Origin: Flavobacteriales bacterium
Lineage (GTDB): Bacteria > Bacteroidota > Bacteroidia > UBA10329
Length of the DNA stretch: 64,000 nt
Direction of reading: 5' to 3'
Assembly: GCA_021741075.1 (NCBI GenBank)
Contig: JAIOYO010000005.1
Location: forward strand, 25,734 to 89,733
Shown here piece by piece: positions 26,999 through 36,015 of the stretch (the stretch's first letter is position 1; each line of letters begins with the position of its first letter). Position numbers and translations under genes: made by a program. The notes under the pieces were generated by a model. That model was not told the DNA's origin and searched no databases. It saw only the letters and a program-made list of their open reading frames with translations.

Positions 26999-28897
26999 AT
27001 GTGCGGAATAACTGGAGCTTACGGGAAAACTTTTGAAGGATTGGTCAAATACCATCCTCGATTAGATGCTGCTATTGCTACAATGGCGTTACGCGGTCCG
27101 GACGGTAGTGGAAAACACATCGAAGGAAGTGCAGCACTGGGTCATGCTCGCTTGGCGATTATTGACACATCAGCATCGGCCAATCAGCCATTTTTGGATG
27201 ATTCGGGAAGATATTCCATTGTGTTTAACGGGGAAATTTTCAACTACAAGGAAGTTGAAGCGCAACTGACCAATTTCAAACCAAGGACAAGTTCTGATAC
27301 CGAGATTCTACTTCAAGGATTTATCGAATGGGGAGAAGATGTATTGAGCAAACTCAACGGTTTCTTTGCCTTTGCCATTCACGATAAGGAAACGGATGAG
27401 TTGTTTCTAGCTCGTGACCGAATGGGCATCAAGCCGTTGTTGGTTTATCAAGATGACGATGCCATAGTTTTCGGAAGCGAGATGAAGTCGTTGATGGCAT
27501 TTGGCATTCCGAAACTGATTGACGCAGATTCGCAGTTTCTGTTTCATCAATTCAATTATACCCCTTACCCAGAAACCATTTTCAAGAATGTAGTGGAATT
27601 GGAACCTGGCACTTGGTTTTTAGCAAGACGAGAAGGAAACCAGTTCAAAAGCCAGTGGTCAACATATTGGTCAATTCCAAAACCAACCGCTGCTAAAACC
27701 AAACTATCTTACGAACAAGCGCAGCAAAAGCTGCGCGAGTTGATGGAAACATCTGTTCAGCGCAGAATGATTGCAGACGTGCCATTGGGTTCGTTTTTGA
27801 GTGGTGGAATTGACAGTTCCATTATCGCCACACTCGCAGCTCGGCAGACCGACAAATTGAACACGTTTTCAATAGGTTATGCCGATGAGCCATTGTTTGA
27901 TGAAACGCATTATGCAGAAGCGGTGGCAAAAAATATTGGTTCAAATCATACTGTCTTCAAACTCACGAACGATGATCTGTTTGCGGACCTGCATGATGTA
28001 TTGAACTACATTGACAGACCTTTTGCGGACTCCTCTGCCCTACCCGTTCATATTCTTTGTAGACATACACGCAAACATGTAACAGTTGCCCTCTCGGGCG
28101 ATGGTGCAGATGAGCTTTTTTCTGGATACAACAAACACGCAGCAGAGTTTAGAGCGCGAAATCTAGGCCTTGCCGAATCGATGGTGGCTGCGCTCAGGCC
28201 GCTTTGGTTTCTGTTGCCAAGCTCGCGAAACTCTGCGTTCGGAAGCAAGGTATTGCAGTTGCAAAAGTTCAGCAAAGGCGTACAACTTGGTGCAAAAGAC
28301 CGATATTGGAATTGGGCAAGTTTTATGTCGGCCGAACAAGTTTCTAATTTGACAAGAGCTAATGTTGAGAATGACGAAATCAACAAGAGAAAAGCAGGTT
28401 TAACTTCCGAATTAAGCACCACCAACGACCTAGATGAAGTGCTTTACACCGACTTGCATCAAGTGCTGCGAAACGATATGCTTACAAAAGTAGACCTCAT
28501 GAGCATGGCCAACAGTTTGGAAATACGCGTTCCGTTCTTAGATCACGAAGTGGTGGAGTTTGCTTGCTCGCTGCCCGAAGACTACAAAATCACTGCTACC
28601 ATCCGCAAGCGAATTCTTCAAGAAACCTTTAGAAAAGACCTACCTGATATGCTTTTCAATCGGCCAAAACACGGATTTGAGGTGCCGTTGCTTCATTGGT
28701 TCAAAGGAGAATTGAACGGAATGATAAAGGATGATTTGCTAAGCAAACAACTGATTGAAGAGCAGCAACTTTTCAATTGGACAACGGTGCAAAACCTTAT
28801 CAACAAATTGCATTCAAACAATCCGGGCGACTCGGCTACCCATATTTGGAACCTGATTGTGTTTCAAACGTGGTGGAAAAAGTATATTCGCCACTGA
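26999..28897 (+). CDS. asnB: Asparagine synthase (glutamine-hydrolysing)-like amidotransferase
   Basis: A 632-residue two-domain enzyme. The class II glutaminase domain (1 to about 200) has catalytic Cys2 in MCGITGAYG, then RGPDGSG and FNGEIFN. The synthetase domain has the PP-loop SFLSGGIDSS at about 266-275 and ALSGDGADELFSGY. It converts aspartate to asparagine or, in polysaccharide loci, amidates sugar carboxylates. It starts a run ending in capsule/EPS genes, with a glycosyltransferase gene only 3 bases downstream, so a glycan-modifying role is as likely as general asparagine synthesis. Confidence 0.92.
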   Translation: MCGITGAYGKTFEGLVKYHPRLDAAIATMALRGPDGSGKHIEGSAALGHARLAIIDTSASANQPFLDDSGRYSIVFNGEIFNYKEVEAQLTNFKPRTSSDTEILLQGFIEWGEDVLSKLNGFFAFAIHDKETDELFLARDRMGIKPLLVYQDDDAIVFGSEMKSLMAFGIPKLIDADSQFLFHQFNYTPYPETIFKNVVELEPGTWFLARREGNQFKSQWSTYWSIPKPTAAKTKLSYEQAQQKLRELMETSVQRRMIADVPLGSFLSGGIDSSIIATLAARQTDKLNTFSIGYADEPLFDETHYAEAVAKNIGSNHTVFKLTNDDLFADLHDVLNYIDRPFADSSALPVHILCRHTRKHVTVALSGDGADELFSGYNKHAAEFRARNLGLAESMVAALRPLWFLLPSSRNSAFGSKVLQLQKFSKGVQLGAKDRYWNWASFMSAEQVSNLTRANVENDEINKRKAGLTSELSTTNDLDEVLYTDLHQVLRNDMLTKVDLMSMANSLEIRVPFLDHEVVEFACSLPEDYKITATIRKRILQETFRKDLPDMLFNRPKHGFEVPLLHWFKGELNGMIKDDLLSKQLIEEQQLFNWTTVQNLINKLHSNNPGDSATHIWNLIVFQTWWKKYIRH

Positions 28898-28900
28898 CCA

Positions 28901-30100
28901 ATGCCACGAATCCTTCGCATAGCTAACCGTTTCAATTTGGGCGGACCCACATTCAATGTGGCTTATTTGACCAAATATCTACCAGACAATTACGAGACAT
29001 TATTGATTGGTGGAGACAAGGAAGAAAATGAGGCAAGTTCAAGTCATATCCTTTCAGACCTTGGTATTACTCCGGTAATCGTTCCAGAAATGCAACGCGA
29101 AATTAGTTTGGGAGTGGATATGGCTGCTTATCGTGCCATTGAGAAAATCATTGACGATTTTAAGCCCGATATCGTTCATACACACGCTTCAAAACCGGGT
29201 GCCATTGGCAGATTAGCCGCGCATAATCGGAAAGTTCCAGTAATCGTTCACACCTTTCACGGACACTACTTCCACTCTTATTTTGGCGCGCTCAAGACCA
29301 ATATGTTCAAACAAATTGAACGGTCGCTAGCCAAACGCACCTCTAAGATTATTGCCATTAGCGATATTCAGAAACACGAACTCGCAATAGAGCATAAGAT
29401 TGCAGCGCCAGAAAAGTTTGAAGTTATTCCGTTGGGGTTTGATTTAGACAGATTTCGAAAAGATACTGATGTGAAGCGTACTGCTTTCCGAAGCGAATTT
29501 GACATTAAAGACGATGAAATAGCATTAGGAATCATTGGTCGATTGGTGGATGTAAAAGACCACAAGTACTTTTTGAGATTGGTGCGCAACGTGTTGGATA
29601 AAACCACGAAAAAAGTTCGGTTTTTTATTGTTGGAGATGGCGAAATGCGTCAAGACTTGGAATCGTATTGCACCGAATTGGGTATCAATTTCAATGCTTT
29701 TCCAAGCTACGAACCCAAAGGAGTCCCGCTTACCTTTTGTTCGTGGAGAAACGATATAGACAAGATAAATGCTGGATTGGATATTGTAATTCTGACATCA
29801 AAAAATGAGGGCACACCTGTGAGCTTAATCGAAGCACAGGCAAGCGGAACACCTGTAGTTTCTACCAACGTTGGAGGAGTTGAAAACGTAGTAGCCCACG
29901 GCATTACGGGATTGTTAGCAGCTTTTTCGGACGAGGCAAAAATGGCCGAGAACCTGATGAGTTTGATTGAATCTGACACACTTAGGAACGAAATGTCGGG
30001 CAAAGGCTGGAGCCATGTGGGTGAACAGTTTCATTATGGACAATTAATTAATAACATGGATCGACTGTATCGGTCACTCTTGAATCAAGGTCAACTTTAA
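28901..30100 (+). CDS. Family 4 glycosyltransferase
   Basis: A 399-residue GT-B enzyme. The N-terminal acceptor-binding half begins ILRIANRFNLGGPTFNV and contains DIVHTHASKPGAIGR and HTFHGHYFHSYFG. The donor-binding half carries VIPLGFD, IGRLVDVKDHKYF and the E-x7-E signature NEGTPVSLIEAQASGTPVV. It transfers a sugar from a nucleotide donor to a lipid-linked glycan in the cytoplasm. It sits 3 bases after asnB, and its 3' end is followed by the promoter of wza. Donor and acceptor cannot be predicted. Confidence 0.93.
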   Translation: MPRILRIANRFNLGGPTFNVAYLTKYLPDNYETLLIGGDKEENEASSSHILSDLGITPVIVPEMQREISLGVDMAAYRAIEKIIDDFKPDIVHTHASKPGAIGRLAAHNRKVPVIVHTFHGHYFHSYFGALKTNMFKQIERSLAKRTSKIIAISDIQKHELAIEHKIAAPEKFEVIPLGFDLDRFRKDTDVKRTAFRSEFDIKDDEIALGIIGRLVDVKDHKYFLRLVRNVLDKTTKKVRFFIVGDGEMRQDLESYCTELGINFNAFPSYEPKGVPLTFCSWRNDIDKINAGLDIVILTSKNEGTPVSLIEAQASGTPVVSTNVGGVENVVAHGITGLLAAFSDEAKMAENLMSLIESDTLRNEMSGKGWSHVGEQFHYGQLINNMDRLYRSLLNQGQL

Positions 30101-30120
30101 GCCCATCTTGGAAATTCGAT

Positions 30121-30128
30121 TAATTTTG
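30121..30128 (+). promoter_or_regulatory. -7 promoter element for the Wza-Wzc unit
   Basis: TAATTTTG, a perfect TAnnTTTG match followed by C, lies 18 bases before the ATG of the Wza-like gene and 20 bases after the glycosyltransferase stop. It suggests that the export genes can be transcribed separately from asnB-GT4. Confidence 0.55.
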
Positions 30129-30146
30129 CACAAATCCATAAATTGA

Positions 30147-30908
30147 ATGCGGATTAGGGTACTTTTCCTATTAGTTCTTGTTTCATTAAGCTCTTGCGAT
30201 AAGTACCTGAATAGAAGCCTCATGCTTCGGACGGGTAAAGATTATCCATATGCAGCTTTTCCAGAAATTCAAGACAAAGAATATCGGTTAGCCCCAGACG
30301 ATAGAATTGCTGTTCGGATGTTTACTAATGATGGCTCCGGGTTAATAAACGTTGCGGCTGGAAGTAATGTAATGGTTGGTGGAGGAACAACCCTTGACAT
30401 TAAAATAGAATCAGATGGCTTTTCTAAATTACCTCTATTTGGTCGTATTTATTTAGAAGGCTTGACGATTAGACAAGCAGAAATGCTTATTGAAGACAAA
30501 TTCTCAGAGTTCTATAACAATCCATTTGTTCTTTTAGAAGTAAGCAATAAGCGAGTTATGATTTTTGCTGGAAGCAACACGTCTGTAGTGACTCTTCACA
30601 ATGATAACACAACTCTTTTCGAAGTTTTAGCTATGACAGGCGGGGTGCCGGAAGACGGAAAAGCCGATCGGATTAAACTAATTCGTGGAGAACTGAAAAA
30701 CCCAGAAGTATATTTGATAGACCTTTCTACGTTAAGTGGAATGCAAAATGCTAATCTTGTACTACAAGCAAACGATATTATTTATATCGAGACACGTAAG
30801 GGACATGTTAGAAAAATCATGCTAGAGATAGCTCCGTATCTTGCGATTCTTACAACCATCACAAGTACTATTGCAATAGTCACTCAATTGAGAGCCATTG
30901 GAAAGTGA
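30147..30908 (+). CDS. Wza-like polysaccharide export lipoprotein
   Basis: A 253-residue lipoprotein with an SPII signal (MRIRVLFLLVLVSLSSC, Cys at about 17). The Poly_export domain (about 44-135) begins YRLAPDDRIAVRMFTNDG and includes GFSKLPLFGRIYLEGLTIRQAEMLIEDKF-type sequence. An SLBB domain follows at about 137-215. There is a C-terminal TM helix at about 228-247, as in Wza, where it forms the outer-membrane ring. It is shorter than E. coli Wza (about 380), as usual in Bacteroidota. It overlaps the Wzc gene by 11 bases. Confidence 0.93.
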   Translation: MRIRVLFLLVLVSLSSCDKYLNRSLMLRTGKDYPYAAFPEIQDKEYRLAPDDRIAVRMFTNDGSGLINVAAGSNVMVGGGTTLDIKIESDGFSKLPLFGRIYLEGLTIRQAEMLIEDKFSEFYNNPFVLLEVSNKRVMIFAGSNTSVVTLHNDNTTLFEVLAMTGGVPEDGKADRIKLIRGELKNPEVYLIDLSTLSGMQNANLVLQANDIIYIETRKGHVRKIMLEIAPYLAILTTITSTIAIVTQLRAIGK

Positions 30909-33333
30909 TAATAAAAAAATATCGGGTATCAATGATGAGTTTGACTTAGGTCTCCTTATTTCTATCATTAGAAACAACTTCCTTCTGACGCTCATTATTT
31001 TCGGAACCTTTGCGTTAGGGGCATACATCTACTTAAAGTATACACAACCAGTTTATCTTTCTGAAGCAACCGTACAATTAGGGCAGGACTCAAGAACAAA
31101 TGCACTTCTACAGTCCACAAACATCCATGAACAAAGTATTCATCAAGAAATTGAACTTTTAAGATCACCAGTTTCTATTGGAGAATCACTATCCAAGTTA
31201 CCATTGGATGTAAACTATATGATTAAAGGTGAAATTCTTAGCACCGAACTTTACCAGACTTGTCCATTCAAGATTTATTACGAAGTGCTAAATCCTGCAA
31301 TTTATAAGCAAGAAATAAGCTTTCATTTTAACGATAATTATGGATTTAATTTAGAGTACTCAGTTAATGGACAGTTAGTTGGAGTTGAAGGCACTTTACT
31401 GGATACAATTAAAACAAATGATATCGCCCTAAAAGTTACTATTCTTGATTATCAACGCATATTGGAAATTCAGAATAAGGAAGAAAATCAATTTTTCATT
31501 ATACTAAATAGTGAAGATCAAATTCTAAGCACATACCTTTCGAAACTTACTGTAGACATTCTGAATGATTATGCAAAAACGATTAATATAAAACTGAGAG
31601 ACAATAATGCCCGAAAAGCGAAAGAAATAGTTAATACCGTTTCTAAAGATTTTATTAGCAACGATGTCACAAGAAAACAAGAATCTGCCAACAGCATACT
31701 TCAATTTATAGATGATCAGTTAGCAAAAATCTATGACCGATTATACGAATCTGAAACCACAATTCAGCAATTTAGGAAAGACCATCAAATTGATGAAACA
31801 AAAAGTTATGAACTACAAAAACTTCCATCTGTCGACTCTCGAGTAGAAAGTCTTGAAGATGAATTAATTAGCCTTGGTGTTGAACAAAAAATTTTATCTG
31901 AGGTAGAAACCGAAATCAGCGAGAACAAAAACCTTGATGTTTATCGTCTAGTTTCCCTTCTAGCGGGTTCTGAGTATGAAGGAATAATTGCGAAATCGCT
32001 AACAAATTTGCAAGAACTCCTACTGCAAAAGGAACAAATGTTGTACGTAGTAAAGGAAGGAAGTGATCAGGTTAAAGCGCTGACGTATCAGATCGAAATT
32101 CAAAAGAAATTGATAATTGAAAGTTTAACGTCAGTTAGACTCAACATCGATAGCCAAATAACACAGATTTCAAATCAGCTAAACATTTATTACAAACGGT
32201 CAAAAGAAAAAGGTCATAATTATGATGAAATTGAATATTCTAGATTGCTTCGCATAGCCGCAGTGAATGAAAGTTTTTACAATACGTTGGTTGACAGAAA
32301 AGCAGAATATTCAATTTCAAAAGCAGGATATGTATCTACCAATCGTATTCTTAGAGAAGCAAGCGAACCAACTTCGCCAATATTCCCCGATAAGAATGGA
32401 GTAATCACTGTTTCATTTGCAATTGCATTATTCCTTTGTTTAGCTATAATTCTTTCGAAGTACTTATTATTTAACGACATAATGTCGGTTAGAGACATTG
32501 CAAAGCACAGCTCTGTTTCTATTCTTGGTGTTGTACCTAAGTATAAAAAAGACATTCCCAATTCTCAACTTCTCGTAGATAAAAATCCGAAGTCCATGAT
32601 TTCAGAGTCGTTTAGAGCTCTTCGATCAAACCTTAAGTATATAATTACACATGACGAGGGTCCTAAAGTCATTTCTATTACCTCCACAATCTCGGGAGAA
32701 GGAAAAACATTCGTTGCAATAAATCTTGGAGGCATCATTGCATACACTGGAAATAAGGTCATTATTCTTGACCTTGATATGAGAAAACCAAAAATTCACC
32801 TTGGATTTAATGTCGAAAACGACTTAGGAATGAGCACGCTGCTAATTGGACAGGATCAGATTTCTAGTTGCATTAAATCAAGTGCGTTAGAAAACCTTGA
32901 CTTCATAACTGCCGGACCAATCCCCCCTAACCCATCTGAATTAATCCTTAACAAACGAATGGATACAATCTTGGATGAGTTAAAAACCATTTATGATTAC
33001 ATCATAATAGATAACCCACCGTGTGGTTTGGTTACAGACGGTATTGAAAATATGCAAAAGGCGGATTATCCAATTTATATCTGTCGTTCAAATTATTCGA
33101 AAAAGCCGTTTATTGAGAACATAAACCGGCTAATGACGGATAACGGCATTAAAAACATGTGTCTTGTGCTAAATGGTTTAGAACATCAAAACTCAAAATA
33201 CGGCTATGGATACGGTTATGGATACGGTTATGGATACGGTTATGGTTATGGTTATGGTTATGGATACGGTTATTATGAGGAAGACAGCGACATGGAGAAT
33301 AAAAATTTCATTCAACGATTTCTAAACAGATAA
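30898..33333 (+). CDS. Wzc-like polysaccharide co-polymerase / BY-type tyrosine kinase
   Basis: An 811-residue inner-membrane protein starting at TTG 30898; no better start follows before the first TM at about 25-45. The Wzz domain and long periplasmic coiled coil (about 45-500) end at TM2 (about 505-525). The BY-kinase domain (about 560-760) has Walker A TISGEGKTFVAINL, Walker A' VIILDLDMRKPK and Walker B IIIDNPP. The C-terminus has a run of 12 Tyr-Gly units, then YYEEDSDME, an unusually regular tyrosine cluster for autophosphorylation. It controls chain length and export of the polysaccharide together with the Wza-like protein. Confidence 0.95.
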   Translation: MESDNKKISGINDEFDLGLLISIIRNNFLLTLIIFGTFALGAYIYLKYTQPVYLSEATVQLGQDSRTNALLQSTNIHEQSIHQEIELLRSPVSIGESLSKLPLDVNYMIKGEILSTELYQTCPFKIYYEVLNPAIYKQEISFHFNDNYGFNLEYSVNGQLVGVEGTLLDTIKTNDIALKVTILDYQRILEIQNKEENQFFIILNSEDQILSTYLSKLTVDILNDYAKTINIKLRDNNARKAKEIVNTVSKDFISNDVTRKQESANSILQFIDDQLAKIYDRLYESETTIQQFRKDHQIDETKSYELQKLPSVDSRVESLEDELISLGVEQKILSEVETEISENKNLDVYRLVSLLAGSEYEGIIAKSLTNLQELLLQKEQMLYVVKEGSDQVKALTYQIEIQKKLIIESLTSVRLNIDSQITQISNQLNIYYKRSKEKGHNYDEIEYSRLLRIAAVNESFYNTLVDRKAEYSISKAGYVSTNRILREASEPTSPIFPDKNGVITVSFAIALFLCLAIILSKYLLFNDIMSVRDIAKHSSVSILGVVPKYKKDIPNSQLLVDKNPKSMISESFRALRSNLKYIITHDEGPKVISITSTISGEGKTFVAINLGGIIAYTGNKVIILDLDMRKPKIHLGFNVENDLGMSTLLIGQDQISSCIKSSALENLDFITAGPIPPNPSELILNKRMDTILDELKTIYDYIIIDNPPCGLVTDGIENMQKADYPIYICRSNYSKKPFIENINRLMTDNGIKNMCLVLNGLEHQNSKYGYGYGYGYGYGYGYGYGYGYGYGYYEEDSDMENKNFIQRFLNR
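33199..33270 (+). repeat. Tyr-Gly coding microsatellite (TAYGGN)12
   Basis: Twelve consecutive 6-base units (TATGGA, TATGGT, TACGGT, TACGGC) at the 3' end of the Wzc gene encode twelve Tyr-Gly pairs and are followed by TATTAT. The repeat alternates TAC and TAT but reads as a near-perfect 12-base double unit over its first half and as TATGGT over the next three. Slippage would change the number of Tyr residues without a frameshift. Confidence 0.9.
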
Positions 33334-33342
33334 ACCTACTTT

Positions 33343-33885
33343 ATGAAATTCATTCCTACGCAGATTGAGAATCTTACCATTATCGAATCGACCGTGTTTG
33401 CTGATTCGCGTGGTTACTTCATGGAAGGATTCAACAAACAAAAGTTGAAACACCTAGGATTAGACATAAATGTGATACAAACCAATATATCGGAATCTTC
33501 GAAGAACGTTGTTCGAGGTTTGCATTTTCAAAATCCACCGTTTGCACAAGGCAAACTTATTCGCGTACTAAAAGGGGCTGTTTTAGATGTAGCAGTAGAT
33601 TTGAGAAAAGATTCCAAGACTTACGGCCAGCATTTCTCCATTGAACTCTCGGAGAAAAACAAACTCGCATTATGGATTCCTACTGGTTTTGCCCATGGCT
33701 TTGCAACGTTAATGGACAAAACACTTTTTTATTACGATTGCACAGAAACTTACAACAAGGAGTCTGAAGGTAGTCTTAGATGGAATGACCCTATTCTGAA
33801 TATCAATTGGGGAATTGAAAGTCCTATTCTCTCAGAAAAAGATGCCATGGCACCACTTTTTGTAAATTTCAAATCTCAGTTTTAG
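33343..33885 (+). CDS. rfbC: dTDP-4-dehydrorhamnose 3,5-epimerase
   Basis: A 180-residue cupin enzyme of dTDP-rhamnose synthesis. It has FADSRGYFMEGFN, the catalytic-His strand VVRGLHFQNPP, QGKLIRVLKGAVLDVAVDLR, and IPTGFAHGFATL, YYDCTETYNKESEGSLRWND near the C-terminus, all family hallmarks. Length is typical. It lies 9 bases after the Wzc gene. The partner genes rfbA, rfbB and rfbD are not in the window, so they are probably elsewhere on the chromosome. The polymer is therefore likely to contain rhamnose or a related deoxysugar. Confidence 0.96.
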   Translation: MKFIPTQIENLTIIESTVFADSRGYFMEGFNKQKLKHLGLDINVIQTNISESSKNVVRGLHFQNPPFAQGKLIRVLKGAVLDVAVDLRKDSKTYGQHFSIELSEKNKLALWIPTGFAHGFATLMDKTLFYYDCTETYNKESEGSLRWNDPILNINWGIESPILSEKDAMAPLFVNFKSQF

Positions 33886-33897
33886 TAATTTGAGTTT

Positions 33898-34986
33898 ATG
33901 TTAAAATTAACTACTGATCAGATTCTTTGGGTTTACATCGCGTTTGCAATATGCGCTGTGTTGTTTTCTTTTTTAATAAATGGTCTATTTCTCAAATTCT
34001 CGAGAACACTTGGAGTAAAAGACCAAAGTGAAACCATGGTTCGGTGGAGTTCAACGTCTAAACCTGCATTTGGCGGCATCTCCTTTTACATCATGTTTCT
34101 ATTTTCAATTGCTTGTTATTCCATTCTATTTGAGGCAGTAACGTATATAAACGATATCGTTCGGTTCCTAGGAGTGATGGCTGCATGCTCGCTCGGCTTT
34201 ATTGTTGGATTGGCAGATGACGCATACAACACAAAGCCGTTTCTTAAATTTTTTGCACAATTCAGTAGTGCAATCATTCTAATTGCTACAGGTACTTGCA
34301 TTAACATTTCAGGAATAACCATTATTGATTATTCGCTAACCATTCTTTGGGTCGTTGGATTAATGAATTCGATAAACATGTTGGACAACATGGACGGAAT
34401 CACTACAACCGTTTCCATTTCTGTAATTATGGCAGCTCTTTATATGATTTTCGCAAGAGGAGAAGTTTTGAGTATATACTTCATCACCCTCGTTGGCGTA
34501 CTTGCGGCCTTGCTTGGGTTTCTCTATTATAATTGGAATCCGTCTAAAATGTACATGGGCGACACCGGAAGCCAGTTTTTAGGCGTATTCCTCGCAGCCG
34601 TAGGTATTCTCTATCTCTGGAATGGACATGCCGAAATTGATTTCCGTATTCAAACAAAACAATTCATTGTAGCGTTACTTGTATTCATTGTGCCAATTAT
34701 TGATACAACAACTGTGACCATTAATAGACTTCTGAAAGGACAATCACCATTTGTGGGGGGTAAAGATCATACCACTCATCACCTTTCCTATTTGGGTTTA
34801 AGCGACCGTCAGGTTGCACTTACATTTTTCGGCTTATCATTCCTATCCGTTGTATTCTTAATAATCATAGACAGATTTATTCTGAATTGGGAATATATCC
34901 ACTTTGGATTGTTCCTCACATATTTCTTGGTTTTGTTTGGTTTCTTATTTGGAATCACCAGAGTAAATAAGTCCAAGGAGAAATAG
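33898..34986 (+). CDS. Undecaprenyl-phosphate sugar-1-phosphate transferase (WecA/TagO family)
   Basis: A 362-residue membrane enzyme with about 11 TM segments. It has the family motifs FGGISFY, LADDAYNTKPFLKF (Asp pair for metal), NMLDNMDGITT, MYMGDTGSQFLG and GKDHTTHHLSYLG (His cluster of the cytoplasmic loop). It starts the lipid-linked glycan by adding a sugar phosphate to undecaprenyl phosphate. WecA and TagO types are distinguished from MraY by this His loop. It lies 12 bases after rfbC and is immediately followed by the lytic transglycosylase gene. Confidence 0.93.
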   Translation: MLKLTTDQILWVYIAFAICAVLFSFLINGLFLKFSRTLGVKDQSETMVRWSSTSKPAFGGISFYIMFLFSIACYSILFEAVTYINDIVRFLGVMAACSLGFIVGLADDAYNTKPFLKFFAQFSSAIILIATGTCINISGITIIDYSLTILWVVGLMNSINMLDNMDGITTTVSISVIMAALYMIFARGEVLSIYFITLVGVLAALLGFLYYNWNPSKMYMGDTGSQFLGVFLAAVGILYLWNGHAEIDFRIQTKQFIVALLVFIVPIIDTTTVTINRLLKGQSPFVGGKDHTTHHLSYLGLSDRQVALTFFGLSFLSVVFLIIIDRFILNWEYIHFGLFLTYFLVLFGFLFGITRVNKSKEK

Positions 34987-36015
34987 ATGTTTATGGAAAT
35001 CAAAAAAAGATATCGCTTATTTGGAATAGTGTGCCTTGCACTTTCTGTCATCGTTGGCTTTGAGATTTTCATATTCTCGAGTGATGACTTTCGGGATGAA
35101 AATCAAACATACCAGGACAAATTCAATGAAGACTACCGGGTCTACAGCATTGTCATTCCGGAGAACATGGATTTCTGCGGAGAGCCAGTCCCAGTATCAG
35201 ATCAAGACGTTTACGAACGATTAGACCGAGAACTTCTTGTTAACGCCTATTGGCAGTCAAATAGTCTGCTGTATCACAAACGGGCAAACAAATGGTTTCC
35301 TGTAATTGAACCAATATTGAAAAAAAATGGAATTCCTGACGATTTCAAATATTTGGCGCTTGTCGAAAGCGGATTAATGAATGTAGTTTCGTCTTCGGGC
35401 GCGGTAGGATTTTGGCAGTTACTAAAAACAACTGGTCAAGAATATGGACTAGAAGTAAACGAAGTAATTGATGAGCGTTACAACGTGGTAAAAGCTACTG
35501 AAGCGGCTTGCAAATACCTAAATGAAGCCCATAACAGATACGAAAACTGGACATTGGCTGCTGCTAGCTACAATATGGGTATGAACGGAGTTGATCGCCA
35601 ACTTAAAAGACAAAACGCTCAAACTTACTTTGATTTATTACTGAATGACGAAACAAGCCGCTACGTTTTTAGAGTGCTTGCTGCCAAGGAAATTCATGAA
35701 AACCCTACTAAGTATGGGTTTCATTACCGACTAAAAGACCTTTACACTCCGCAAGAAACCTATTCGCTTAAGGTAGACACAACTATTCGAGACCTTGTAA
35801 GTTTTGCGCATCAGCACAAATCCAATTACAAGATTCTTAAAATTTTCAATCCTTGGCTTCGAGATAGTTTTCTAACCAATAATTCTGGAAAACGCTACGA
35901 AATTTTACTTCCAAAATCTGGTTACTCTGATTTCAGGTCAACAGAAGTTGAAGTAGAATTAGACACATTGAAGCCTTCCACAGATACTCGAAAAGTCTTG
36001 GAGCGAGATGAATGA
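34987..36015 (+). CDS. Lytic transglycosylase (SLT domain, MltD-like)
   Basis: A 342-residue protein with a TM anchor (about 11-30) and an SLT domain (about 105-225). The domain includes LALVESGL with the catalytic Glu127, SSSGAVGFWQLLKTTGQEYGL, DERYNVVKATEAACKYL and AAASYNMG. The C-terminal 70 residues have LysM-like spacing (TTIRDLVSFAHQHK...ILKIFNPWLRDSFL), but I cannot confirm a LysM. It cleaves peptidoglycan glycan strands, possibly opening space for the polysaccharide exporter encoded upstream. It follows the transferase gene without a gap and overlaps uvrA by 8 bases. Confidence 0.92.
   Translation: MFMEIKKRYRLFGIVCLALSVIVGFEIFIFSSDDFRDENQTYQDKFNEDYRVYSIVIPENMDFCGEPVPVSDQDVYERLDRELLVNAYWQSNSLLYHKRANKWFPVIEPILKKNGIPDDFKYLALVESGLMNVVSSSGAVGFWQLLKTTGQEYGLEVNEVIDERYNVVKATEAACKYLNEAHNRYENWTLAAASYNMGMNGVDRQLKRQNAQTYFDLLLNDETSRYVFRVLAAKEIHENPTKYGFHYRLKDLYTPQETYSLKVDTTIRDLVSFAHQHKSNYKILKIFNPWLRDSFLTNNSGKRYEILLPKSGYSDFRSTEVEVELDTLKPSTDTRKVLERDE

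Noticed and set aside
33199..33270. Repeat array at 33.2 kb considered as CRISPR or iteron
   Set aside because: The 6-base units have no spacers, are inside a coding frame and encode Tyr-Gly.
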